Shown one piece after another: positions 34,732-42,491 of a stretch of DNA of 64,000 bases. The notes below the pieces were generated by a model. That model searched no databases and was not told the origin of the DNA. It worked only from the letters and a program-made list of their open reading frames with translations. The translations under genes were made by a program, and so were the position numbers. The DNA lies in the NCBI GenBank assembly GCA_046309775.1, contig JBKCOM010000065.1, positions 1-64,000 on the forward strand. The letters are read 5' to 3'. This DNA comes from JAIXWP01 sp046309775 (GTDB taxonomy: Bacteria > Bacteroidota > Bacteroidia > Flavobacteriales_D > Sanyastnellaceae). Every line of letters begins with the position of its first letter. Position 1 is the first letter of the stretch.

Positions 34732-36195
34732 TTAATAATAAATATTACGTCTAACCTTGGCTACATACTTCGCAAGTCGAATAACTTGCTTAGTGTATCC
34801 AAACTCATTGTCATACCAAACATACAAAACAACTCCTTTACCATCTGCACTCACAATGGTTGCTTGTGAGTCAAATACCGAACAACACTCGTTTCCTATA
34901 ATGTCACTAGATACCAATTCTTCACTGATGCTGTAGTAAATCTGATTCACCAAATCCCCCTCTAATGCTTGCTTTCGGATAATTGCATTCACTTCATCCT
35001 TCGTAGTCGGCTTTTCTACATATGCATGAATGATAGCGAGTGATCCATTTGGCGTTGGAACACGTACTGCATTTGCCGTCAATTTATCTGCTAACTCTGG
35101 AATAACTTTCGTTACAGCCTTACCAGCACCAGTTTCAGTGATTACCATATTTACGGCAGCACTTCTTCCTCTACGGCTCTTCTTGTGCATATTGTCCAAC
35201 AGATTCTGGTCATTCGTATATGCATGCACCGTTTCAATATGCCCTTTATCCAATTTTAATGCATTATTAACCGTGAATAAAATCGGACAAATCGCATTGG
35301 TGGTGCAGCTTGCTGCCGAAAAAATCGTTTCGTTCTCAATGTCCAAATCGCGGTGATTGATGCCATAAACGATATTGGGCACTTCCTTTCCTGGTGCTGT
35401 TAGAATCACTTTAGAAACACCCTTCGCCTGAAGATGCTTGCTCAAACCTGCTCTGTCTTTTAACACACCAGTGTTATCTATCATCAAGGCATTGTCTATT
35501 CCATATGCCGTGTAGTCTACGGTTGTAGGATCGTTGGTAGCAATCATATATACGCGTTGACCATTGATCAAGAGCGCTTTGTTTTCATAGTCAATATCCA
35601 CTGTTCCCTTGAAACGTCCGTGAACGGAATCGTTTTCAAATAGCGCAGCTCTCTTCTTCAATGAGAGCTCATCATTTTCACGAGTCACAATTGCTCTAAG
35701 TCGCAATTGCTGACCCTTACCAGCTTGTTTGATTAATTCGCGCGCAGCCAAACGACCGATACGACCGAATCCATAGAGAACCACATCGCGAGGCTCAATT
35801 TCATTTCCCGCGTCGATCATAAAGTTGCCAAGCTTGTCGCTCAAAAATTCACGATGAGATTTGTAGTGGTCACGTGCACCAAGCCATTCGCTGGCTAATT
35901 TACCAATGTCAATTTTGGCGGGAGCCAGCTCCATTTCATAAAGCTCTTTTGCCAAATCAGCTGTGTCGAAAACACTAATTGGCTTTCCTACGACTTCTGC
36001 TGCATACTTGTGAAGGCGTAAAATTTCGGTGACGCTGGTATCTGCAAGATGATTGCGAAACAATACCAATTCGATTGATTTGTCGAACAACAATTTTCCC
36101 ACGCTATTAGCGAGGTCTACTGCTGCCCTTTCCTGGTTCACATACACCTGCAGTTCATTGCTGTAAGTGTCTGTCATAAGGCCTGATTTAGACAT
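34732..36195 (-). CDS. Glyceraldehyde-3-phosphate dehydrogenase, long N-terminally extended form
   Basis: GAPDH oxidatively phosphorylates glyceraldehyde-3-phosphate in glycolysis or its reverse. From ATG 36195 the protein has 487 residues, about 150 more than the classic enzyme. The extra part (about 1-130) is a helical region typical of the long Bacteroidota/Proteobacteria form. The NAD-binding Rossmann motif VVLYGFGRIGRLAARELI follows, with the catalytic cysteine in SAASCTTNAICP and the C-terminal VWYDNEFGYTKQVIRLAKYV. The longer frame from 36303 has Arg-rich residues crossing the terminator of the neighbouring gene and is rejected. A minus-strand TAAATTTG at 36256-36263 is a -7 candidate and gives a leader of about 55 bases. 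A terminator follows, so it is a single-gene unit. Confidence 0.94.
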   Translation of the reverse strand: MSKSGLMTDTYSNELQVYVNQERAAVDLANSVGKLLFDKSIELVLFRNHLADTSVTEILRLHKYAAEVVGKPISVFDTADLAKELYEMELAPAKIDIGKLASEWLGARDHYKSHREFLSDKLGNFMIDAGNEIEPRDVVLYGFGRIGRLAARELIKQAGKGQQLRLRAIVTRENDELSLKKRAALFENDSVHGRFKGTVDIDYENKALLINGQRVYMIATNDPTTVDYTAYGIDNALMIDNTGVLKDRAGLSKHLQAKGVSKVILTAPGKEVPNIVYGINHRDLDIENETIFSAASCTTNAICPILFTVNNALKLDKGHIETVHAYTNDQNLLDNMHKKSRRGRSAAVNMVITETGAGKAVTKVIPELADKLTANAVRVPTPNGSLAIIHAYVEKPTTKDEVNAIIRKQALEGDLVNQIYYSISEELVSSDIIGNECCSVFDSQATIVSADGKGVVLYVWYDNEFGYTKQVIRLAKYVAKVRRNIYY

Positions 36196-36255
36196 TTTTA
36201 AATAAATTAAATTTGTTAAAAAAACTCCCAAGGGATTCATTGACCTTGAGCGGCG

Positions 36256-36263
36256 CAAATTTA
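36256..36263 (-). promoter_or_regulatory. Putative -7 element of the GAPDH gene
   Basis: Minus-strand TAAATTTG matches the TAnnTTTG consensus and lies 61 bases before the ATG at 36195. No TTG is found 17-23 bases upstream, so only the -7 half is supported. Confidence 0.35.
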
Positions 36264-36264
36264 A

Positions 36265-36305
36265 CGAAAAACAAAATGCCCAGCCGAATAATCGACTGGG
36301 CATTT
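36265..36305 (-). terminator. Intrinsic terminator after degQ
   Basis: A 10-base stem (36274-36283 with 36296-36305; arms AAATGCCCAG and CTGGGCATTT) has three more paired bases (CGA/TCG) after one mismatch. On the minus strand it runs into ATTTTGTTTTTCG. It lies 22 bases after the protease stop and overlaps the upstream region of the GAPDH gene. Confidence 0.85.
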
Positions 36306-36326
36306 ATGATGAATATCAGAATATCC

Positions 36327-37784
36327 TTAATTCAGAGAGAAACCATAATAAGCTTTGGTTCCATTCGGATAGATACCTTCCAACATAATGTTGCCTGATT
36401 TACCGCTTATTGCGGTCTTTAAATCCTCAGGAGAATTGATTGGAGTGCTATCTATTTTAGTGATGATAAAGCCTCTTTGAACACCAATAGATTTCAATTT
36501 ACCTGTGTTCAATGCCTGAATTTTAGCTCCACCCTTGATTCTGAGCGCTTCTTTGTCACTGTCACTGGGAGCAATGAAATCAGCCCCTAATGTTGACAAA
36601 GAAACTTCTGCTTTCGCCGTAAAGTCTTCCAATTCTGCCTTACCGTCACGATTGCGAAGAGTGACACTGACTACTTGAGTTTTCTTATCCCTCCATACGG
36701 TAACATTCACCTTATCGCCAGGGCGATACTTCGTAATCTGCTCTTGCAATTCAGGAACATTTCGAACACTAACTTCCCCTACTTTCAAAATGATATCACC
36801 TTCTTTCATTCCTCCATCGGCCGCAGCTCCACCGTCGGTGAGAGCACTCACATAAACACCCGCCACTTGAGTTAGTCCTTTTTCCTTCGCTTCGGTTTCT
36901 GAAACGTCTTTGATACGTACTCCAATAAATGCACGCTGCACATTACCAAATTTGATCAAGTCTTCTGCAACTTTTTTAGCAATCGTTGTCGGTACTGCGA
37001 ATGAATAACCGCTATAAGCGCCAGTGCGAGATGCAATCGCAGTATTAATTCCTATCAATTCACCGCGGACATTCACAAGGGCACCACCACTATTACCAGG
37101 ATTTACAGCAGCATCTGTTTGGATGAAAGACTCGACTGGAAATATCTCTTCACTCGAATTGCGCTCCGACAATAAATTGATATTTCTAGCCTTTGCACTA
37201 ACGATTCCCGCCGTGACCGTGCTAGTGAGCTCGAATGGATTTCCAACTGCTAAAACCCACTGCCCTACACGAACCTCTTCGGAATTTCCCCACGGAATCG
37301 TTGGCAGATTCTTTTCATCAATTTTTAAAACAGCAATGTCCGTGCTTGGGTCGCGTCCGACAATGGTAGCATCATAATTCTTGTTGTTGTTCAAGGTCAC
37401 TGTAACTTTTTCGGCGCCGTCCACAACGTGATTATTGGTGACGATATAACCATCGTTGCTTACGATTACCCCTGACCCAGTGCCAAGCTGAACGCGAGGC
37501 TCCTGCTGGTATCCAAAGAAATCAATCCAAGGATTATAAACGTTCTGTACCTTTGATTGTGTCTTAACGTGCACCACCGCGTTTACAGATCGCTCTGCAG
37601 CCGCTGTAAAATCAAGAGTACCGTCGGGTATCGCCGCATAATTCGTGGTATAAACAGGAGGGCTCGATTGGGCGAATGAAAAATCAGCCGCTTTTGACTC
37701 TTTATTTAAAAATGAATATGCTCCCAAAGCCACGAATCCGCCGAAGAGAGCTGAAGCGAATAGCATTAAATTCTTCTTCATCAT
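36327..37784 (-). CDS. Periplasmic serine protease, DegQ/HtrA family
   Basis: HtrA proteases degrade or refold misfolded envelope proteins. From ATG 37784 the protein has 485 residues: a signal-anchor segment (LMLFASALFGGFVALGAYSF), a trypsin-like domain with the catalytic histidine in TNNHVVDGA, aspartate in STDIAVLKID and serine in NPGNSGGALV, and two PDZ domains (about 285-370 and 400-480; VYVSALTDGGAAADGGMKEG opens the first). The upstream starts at 37862 and neighbours give a longer, unlikely leader. The start is preceded by AGGAAAAAGTT, a weak ribosome-binding region. Degradosome-type or stress-sigma regulation is not visible. A minus-strand TAATTTTG at 37815-37822 could be its -7 element. 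Confidence 0.94.
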   Translation of the reverse strand: MMKKNLMLFASALFGGFVALGAYSFLNKESKAADFSFAQSSPPVYTTNYAAIPDGTLDFTAAAERSVNAVVHVKTQSKVQNVYNPWIDFFGYQQEPRVQLGTGSGVIVSNDGYIVTNNHVVDGAEKVTVTLNNNKNYDATIVGRDPSTDIAVLKIDEKNLPTIPWGNSEEVRVGQWVLAVGNPFELTSTVTAGIVSAKARNINLLSERNSSEEIFPVESFIQTDAAVNPGNSGGALVNVRGELIGINTAIASRTGAYSGYSFAVPTTIAKKVAEDLIKFGNVQRAFIGVRIKDVSETEAKEKGLTQVAGVYVSALTDGGAAADGGMKEGDIILKVGEVSVRNVPELQEQITKYRPGDKVNVTVWRDKKTQVVSVTLRNRDGKAELEDFTAKAEVSLSTLGADFIAPSDSDKEALRIKGGAKIQALNTGKLKSIGVQRGFIITKIDSTPINSPEDLKTAISGKSGNIMLEGIYPNGTKAYYGFSLN

Positions 37785-37814
37785 AACTTTTTCCTTTAAT
37801 ACTTGTTTAGAATT

Positions 37815-37822
37815 CAAAATTA
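37815..37822 (-). promoter_or_regulatory. Putative -7 element of degQ
   Basis: Minus-strand TAATTTTG fits TAnnTTTG and lies about 30 bases upstream of the degQ ATG at 37784. No TTG is present at the right spacing, so the match may be chance in this A+T-rich spacer. Confidence 0.3.
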
Positions 37823-37936
37823 ACGAGCAATAATTTAAAGATTGTGTTAACGTTGCTAACAAGTGTTAAGCCATTTTTTGTTCGGCGAAAAACACTGTTA
37901 TTGGTATGACAAAATTATAGTTCCAAACTTTAGTGC

Positions 37937-37944
37937 TAGGTTTG
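37937..37944 (+). promoter_or_regulatory. -7 promoter element four bases before an ATG (possible leaderless start)
   Basis: TAGGTTTG matches the TAnnTTTG element. Only four bases (CATC) separate it from the ATG of the DUF4249 lipoprotein gene at 37949. Transcription would then begin at or near the A of the ATG. No TTG lies 17-23 bases upstream. Confidence 0.5.
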
Positions 37945-37948
37945 CATC

Positions 37949-38944
37949 ATGAAAAAATTTCAGACTTTTATTCTCCTTTTTTCTACAGGAATCTTATTCA
38001 TGCTGCTCTCTGGATGTGAAAAGGAAATAACAGTGGACTTGCCAGAGGTAGAGGCTAAAATTGTGGTAGAAGGCACCATTGAACAAGGTCAGCCTCCTAT
38101 TGTACTTCTCACCTATTCACAAGGATATTTCGAACCAACAAACCTTTCTTCTCTTGAGGATTTCTTTGTTAGAAATGCCACTGTGCGTCTCAGTAACGGC
38201 TCTATCACCGAAGAATTAACAGAGATTTGCTCTGAAGATCTCACCGCGGAACAGCTTGAACTAATCGCCGAGCTTGTTGGATTCACACCTGATCAGTTGC
38301 AGGGATTTAACCTGTGCGCATACACCACTTTTAATACCGAGTTGTGGGGCGAAGAAGGAAAAACATATACGCTTACGGTTTCAAAAGATGAACATAACCT
38401 AAGCGCAACCACTAAAATCAATAACTTGGTGGAACTTGACAGCTTGTGGTTTTCAATCCCAAACGAAGATCCAGGAGATAGCCTCGGCTTCATATTCGGT
38501 ATTTTGAGTGATCCTGATACTGCTGGGAACGCATACCGATGGTACGCAAAAAGAATCAATCAATATCCAAGCTGGGCTCCAGATGGATTGGCAGGCCAAC
38601 AAAAAGATCCAAATTTTATCGCACCATTGGGGTCGGTCTTCGATGACACTTTTTTTAATGGCCTAGAATTCGAGTTTGGATACTTCAGAGGAACAGGTCC
38701 TAACCCCTCCAAATTCGATGATTTAAATGAAGAACGCGGATTCTTCAAAAGGGGAGATACAGTTGCTGTAAGAGGTTGTGTTATTGATTTGAAAGCGTTC
38801 CGCTTTATAGATAGCTATGAAAATCAAGTAGCTAATCAAGGAAGTCCTTTTGCAGTGCCCTATAATCTAGAATCTAATGTCATCGGTGGCCTCGGTGCAT
38901 TTATAGGTTACGGCGCCGTTTATGACACTGTTATCTGTCAATAG
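37949..38944 (+). CDS. DUF4249 family lipoprotein
   Basis: The 331-residue protein begins with a lipoprotein signal peptide (FILLFSTGILFMLLSGC, lipobox LLSGC; C23 acylated), then EKEITVDLPEVEAKIVVEG, the characteristic opening of DUF4249. The rest is beta-rich, with VEGTIEQGQPPIVLLTYSQ and RNATVRLSNG. DUF4249 proteins are outer-membrane lipoproteins usually encoded next to TonB-dependent receptors and are thought to aid uptake of ligands through them, but no such receptor is here, so this is a stand-alone copy. A cysteine pair in IVDLK/VRGCVID could form a disulfide. The start ATG is the only one that keeps the signal sequence, and lies four bases after a TAnnTTTG element. Confidence 0.85.
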   Translation: MKKFQTFILLFSTGILFMLLSGCEKEITVDLPEVEAKIVVEGTIEQGQPPIVLLTYSQGYFEPTNLSSLEDFFVRNATVRLSNGSITEELTEICSEDLTAEQLELIAELVGFTPDQLQGFNLCAYTTFNTELWGEEGKTYTLTVSKDEHNLSATTKINNLVELDSLWFSIPNEDPGDSLGFIFGILSDPDTAGNAYRWYAKRINQYPSWAPDGLAGQQKDPNFIAPLGSVFDDTFFNGLEFEFGYFRGTGPNPSKFDDLNEERGFFKRGDTVAVRGCVIDLKAFRFIDSYENQVANQGSPFAVPYNLESNVIGGLGAFIGYGAVYDTVICQ

Positions 38945-38981
38945 AGTGACGAATATCACAAACTTATCTTCTCATTCATAG

Positions 38982-38989
38982 TACTTTTG
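38982..38989 (+). promoter_or_regulatory. -7 promoter element four bases before an ATG (possible leaderless start)
   Basis: TACTTTTG fits TAnnTTTG and is followed by CGGC and then the ATG of the DUF983 gene at 38994, the same N4 spacing as at 37937. No TTG -33 element is evident. A downstream ATG (residue 9 or 13) could also serve as the start. Confidence 0.5.
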
Positions 38990-38993
38990 CGGC

Positions 38994-39413
38994 ATGTCCA
39001 CACAGAGTAAAAAATCGATGTTCACCTCGATGGTGACACTTCAATGTCCGCAGTGTCGAGCATCTCATATGTTTGAAAATCCGAACACGTATTCTTTAAG
39101 AAAATTAGGAGTAAATAAAAAAGTTTGTGACAATTGTGGCGCTGATTTGCAGCCGGAGCCAGGGTTTTATTTTGGTGCCGCATATGTCAGCTGGGCACTT
39201 ACGGTAGCATTATGGGTTTCCGTGCTTGTTGCCCTCAAAGTATTTGACGCAATGGGCTGGATAGACTTTGCTTTTCTCACTCATCCAAAGACCTTCCTTC
39301 TCTCGGGGATAGGGCTAAGTATTTTAACGTTCCCCTACATGTTTCGTCTTTCTAGAAGTATTTGGGCTCACTTTTTTATTAAGCCTAAAGAAGAAAGTGA
39401 GGAGTTAGCATAG
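38994..39413 (+). CDS. DUF983 family membrane protein
   Basis: The 139-residue protein has the DUF983 layout: an N-terminal zinc-ribbon-like region with two CxxC pairs (LQCPQCRASHMFEN and KVCDNCGADL), then two or three transmembrane helices (YVSWALTVALWVSVLVALKV and LLSGIGLSILTFPYMF). Family members are small membrane proteins of unknown function, some near cytochrome oxidase genes. The start could be ATG 38994, or one of the internal ATGs (residues 9 and 13) if the first is leader sequence; the canonical domain begins near VTLQCPQC. It lies 49 bases after the DUF4249 gene with its own promoter match. The acidic Lys/Glu C-terminal tail is unremarkable. Confidence 0.88.
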   Translation: MSTQSKKSMFTSMVTLQCPQCRASHMFENPNTYSLRKLGVNKKVCDNCGADLQPEPGFYFGAAYVSWALTVALWVSVLVALKVFDAMGWIDFAFLTHPKTFLLSGIGLSILTFPYMFRLSRSIWAHFFIKPKEESEELA

Positions 39414-39435
39414 TTAATCTTGGGTTAACACTGAC

Positions 39436-39469
39436 TTGAAAACAATCTTATGATGAATGGCTACCTTTG
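39436..39469 (+). promoter_or_regulatory. Promoter of the lamin-tail/CHU_C gene
   Basis: TTG (39436-39438) and TACCTTTG (39462-39469) are separated by 23 bases, inside the TTG-N17-23-TAnnTTTG consensus. Transcription would begin near 39475, about ten bases before the ATG at 39486. Confidence 0.55.
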
Positions 39470-39485
39470 CAGCCATTCGTACATC

Positions 39486-42400
39486 ATGATTAGGAAGAAT
39501 TTGCTTATCACGGCACTGACACTCTTGGCAGCGTCGTTTTGTAATGTAACCAGCGCCCAATGCATTGTCATTAATGAAATACTTATTGACGGCCCTGGCA
39601 GCGCTGATGGTCAAGCCCCTAACTCTGAAGAATGGATTGAGTTGTACAACACCTGCAATACACCTGTTGATATAAGTTGTTTTGCCTTGGCTGATGGAGA
39701 TTTTGTAATTAGAATACCAGCAGGCTCAATTATTCCAGCACAAGGTTATTTTACAATTGGAAGTCCAAACTCGGCAATTCCTCTCGATCTTGATCAAACC
39801 ACCTGTGGATGTGCGAATCCCGCTAATCAGAGCATCATATTTACGAATGGTACAGAACAATTAGTTCTGTTGGATAATAATGGGCAAATTCAAGATGCGG
39901 TAATATGGGGCGGCGGACAAGCACTGCCATTTACCGTTTCGTCTGCACCTGCGGGTTGCAGTGCCATCAATACTGTTGTTTCAAACGCTAACGCCAATTT
40001 TGAAACGTTGCCCCTAGACGCCAATGATGGTGGTTGTTCCTATGCCCGTTTATGCGATGGTTCAGCTACGTGGGAACTGCGATGTGGCACTAATATTTCG
40101 GCAGACGCTTCAAACGGAGAGCCCTTCGTCGTCGACTTTGACGCAAGCGCTTCTATCATTTGTGAAGGAGAATGCATTTCATTTTCCGACCTTTCAGTAG
40201 GAGGCTCAACCAGTTGGAACTGGACTTTTACGGGAGCTGCCACCACAAGCTCCTCTCTGCAAAATCCAAATAACATCTGCTACAACACTCCAGGCAATTA
40301 TAGCGTAACTCTCACAGCGTCCAACGGCTGTTCCAACGCTACCCTCACCGTTCCAAATTTCATTCAAGTTACTGCTTCTAGTGCTCCCATCATTGCCGCC
40401 AATGGCCCAACGAGTTTCTGCGAGGGCGACGAAGTGACACTCAGCACCTTGCCATCCGGTAACTATCAATGGTTTGAAAGTGGAAACCCAATCGCAAATG
40501 CTACCTCAAACAGCATTACTGTTAATAGCTCTGGAATCTATACTGTGGCTCCATCTAATGGCTCATGTGGTGCCGAAAGTAATCCTATTCAAGTGAATGT
40601 CTTTACAGCCCCATTTGTAGATATTATTGCCGAAGGAACAACGCAAATTTGCACAGGTCAATCTGTTGTTTTGTCTACCAATATCAACGCGGAATTTCAA
40701 TGGCTTGAATCTGGAAACATTCTCCTCGGTCAAGACGCTTCAAGTTTTCAAGCCACAGAAGCTGGTAATTACTCTCTCTTGGCCACCGAAAATGGCTGCA
40801 CTTCTGAATCCAACGTTATCATTGTAGAAGAGATTAATTTAAACCCCATTGCCATTTCAAGCACTGATGATGTTTTGTGCTTGGGGGAATCAACTACACT
40901 ATCGGTCAACTCCTCTGAATCAAATTTCGTTTGGTATTTAAACAATCAAATTATACCTGGAGAATCTAGTAATACCATTGTTGCAAATGAACCCGGAACT
41001 TATGCGGCGGAAGTAATCAACGCTACTTGTCCAGTCACTATAAATCCGATAGATATCATAGCTGGTCAAATTCCAACAGGATTCATTGCTCCTCTTCAGG
41101 ACATACAGCTTTGTGAGGGTACAACGGCAGAGCTCTCACTTACCGGAAATTTTTCAAACTTTAACTGGACCTTGGAAGGCATTGAATTCAATAATACATC
41201 AACCACCATTAATGTTTCACAAGCAGGAAATTACTCAGCAATTGTTGCTAGTGCAGATGGTTGTGAAGTATCGTTAACTGAAGTAGTATCGGTTGTGACA
41301 ATCATTCCCGAAGTAGTTGTGCTTAGTTCAAGTGAAGGAAATAATATTTGTCAAGGAAATACTACCGATATAATTGCTCCTATAAATCTTTCAAATTATC
41401 AATGGGCTCTCAACAATGTAAATCTTGCTTCGACAGCCAGTACTCTTTCTAATCAAGGCATCGGCAACTACACACTCAACGCATTGGATGCAAATGGCTG
41501 CGAATTAAGCGCCGGCATTAGTATTGTTCAAAGCCCCAATCCTGTGATTACGATCAATCCAGGTAGCGACGTAGTGGTGTGTGCAGAAAACGTACTAATT
41601 ACCGCTACCGGAGGTAATGTCTACCAATGGTTTTTTAATGGCGATGAAATCATTGGCGAAAACGGAAATACACTGTCGGCAAGCGAAAGCGGAAATTATT
41701 ACGCCTCATCGACCAACGCTCAGGGCTGCTCTGGACAGAGTGTAGAAATTTCAATTTTCCTGGAAGGAACTTTTGATTTTGAAATTATCGAACCTACAGA
41801 ACCAGTATGCGAAGGTGGCTCTATCGTTCTTTCGCTTCCACAAACGTTTTCTAGCTATAATTGGTCCACCGGACAAACGACTAATTCTATAACGGTTACT
41901 CAAGACGGGGTCTACTCTGTGCAAGTCACCAATAGCGAGGGCTGCTCCGCAATTGATGATATCAATATTTCTTTTGTAAAAATCCCAGAGATTGAACTCA
42001 TTTCTACATTCAGAAGTGATTGTGTGAATGGAACAGAAGTGGTCGCCATATCTGAAGGACTGATATCATGGGAAATTTCTCCCTTTATCACCTTGCTTGA
42101 TAACAACAGGATTTTGGCCAACCCAGAGTCAAGTTCAACCTTTAACGTTACATCAACCATTGGTGAATGCGAAAGCCAGACTTCCTTCCAAATCATAGTT
42201 GAATGTCCAACGCTCTTTATTCCCAATGTTTTCACTCCAAATGATGATGGCGTCAATGACTTCTTTCGAATTGAAGGTCAGTACTTAGGCGATTATGAGA
42301 TGATTATTTTCAACCGCTGGGGAGATGAAATTTATCGAAGCAACGACAGCAACAGGGGTTGGAACGGCGGAATTAATGGTTATTATGCACCTGATGGAAC

Positions 42401-42491
42401 ATATAATTATGTGCTTAAAATACAAGACCAAAATGGCCAGCCACTATTCGGTGATGGGGTTTTCTATGGAACGGTAACGTTACTTCGCTAA
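39486..42491 (+). CDS. Secreted lamin-tail/PKD/Ig-repeat protein with CHU_C sorting domain
   Basis: From ATG 39486 the protein has 1001 residues and a signal peptide (MIRKNLLITALTLLAASFCN). Residues about 25-175 form a lamin-tail domain (CIVINEILIDGPGSADGQAP, EEWIELYNTCNTPVDIS), found in many surface or extracellular proteins. A PKD domain follows (FSDLSVGGSTSWNWTF, CYNTPGNYSVTLTASNGC), then about seven Ig- or PKD-like modules with a 'C-x-G-x-x-x-x-L/T' start. The last about 95 residues are a CHU_C type B sorting domain: LFIPNVFTPNDDGVNDFFRI, IFNRWGDEIY and GTVTLL. It is therefore T9SS cargo, possibly surface-attached and involved in adhesion or gliding. The start chosen keeps the signal peptide; the frame at 39450 adds a hydrophilic extension. 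The 3' end abuts the ABC exporter convergently. Confidence 0.9.
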   Translation: MIRKNLLITALTLLAASFCNVTSAQCIVINEILIDGPGSADGQAPNSEEWIELYNTCNTPVDISCFALADGDFVIRIPAGSIIPAQGYFTIGSPNSAIPLDLDQTTCGCANPANQSIIFTNGTEQLVLLDNNGQIQDAVIWGGGQALPFTVSSAPAGCSAINTVVSNANANFETLPLDANDGGCSYARLCDGSATWELRCGTNISADASNGEPFVVDFDASASIICEGECISFSDLSVGGSTSWNWTFTGAATTSSSLQNPNNICYNTPGNYSVTLTASNGCSNATLTVPNFIQVTASSAPIIAANGPTSFCEGDEVTLSTLPSGNYQWFESGNPIANATSNSITVNSSGIYTVAPSNGSCGAESNPIQVNVFTAPFVDIIAEGTTQICTGQSVVLSTNINAEFQWLESGNILLGQDASSFQATEAGNYSLLATENGCTSESNVIIVEEINLNPIAISSTDDVLCLGESTTLSVNSSESNFVWYLNNQIIPGESSNTIVANEPGTYAAEVINATCPVTINPIDIIAGQIPTGFIAPLQDIQLCEGTTAELSLTGNFSNFNWTLEGIEFNNTSTTINVSQAGNYSAIVASADGCEVSLTEVVSVVTIIPEVVVLSSSEGNNICQGNTTDIIAPINLSNYQWALNNVNLASTASTLSNQGIGNYTLNALDANGCELSAGISIVQSPNPVITINPGSDVVVCAENVLITATGGNVYQWFFNGDEIIGENGNTLSASESGNYYASSTNAQGCSGQSVEISIFLEGTFDFEIIEPTEPVCEGGSIVLSLPQTFSSYNWSTGQTTNSITVTQDGVYSVQVTNSEGCSAIDDINISFVKIPEIELISTFRSDCVNGTEVVAISEGLISWEISPFITLLDNNRILANPESSSTFNVTSTIGECESQTSFQIIVECPTLFIPNVFTPNDDGVNDFFRIEGQYLGDYEMIIFNRWGDEIYRSNDSNRGWNGGINGYYAPDGTYNYVLKIQDQNGQPLFGDGVFYGTVTLLR

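Noticed and set aside
39414..39614. Minus-strand frame at the start of the lamin-tail gene
   Set aside because: It overlaps the promoter and signal peptide of the real gene and has no recognisable feature.
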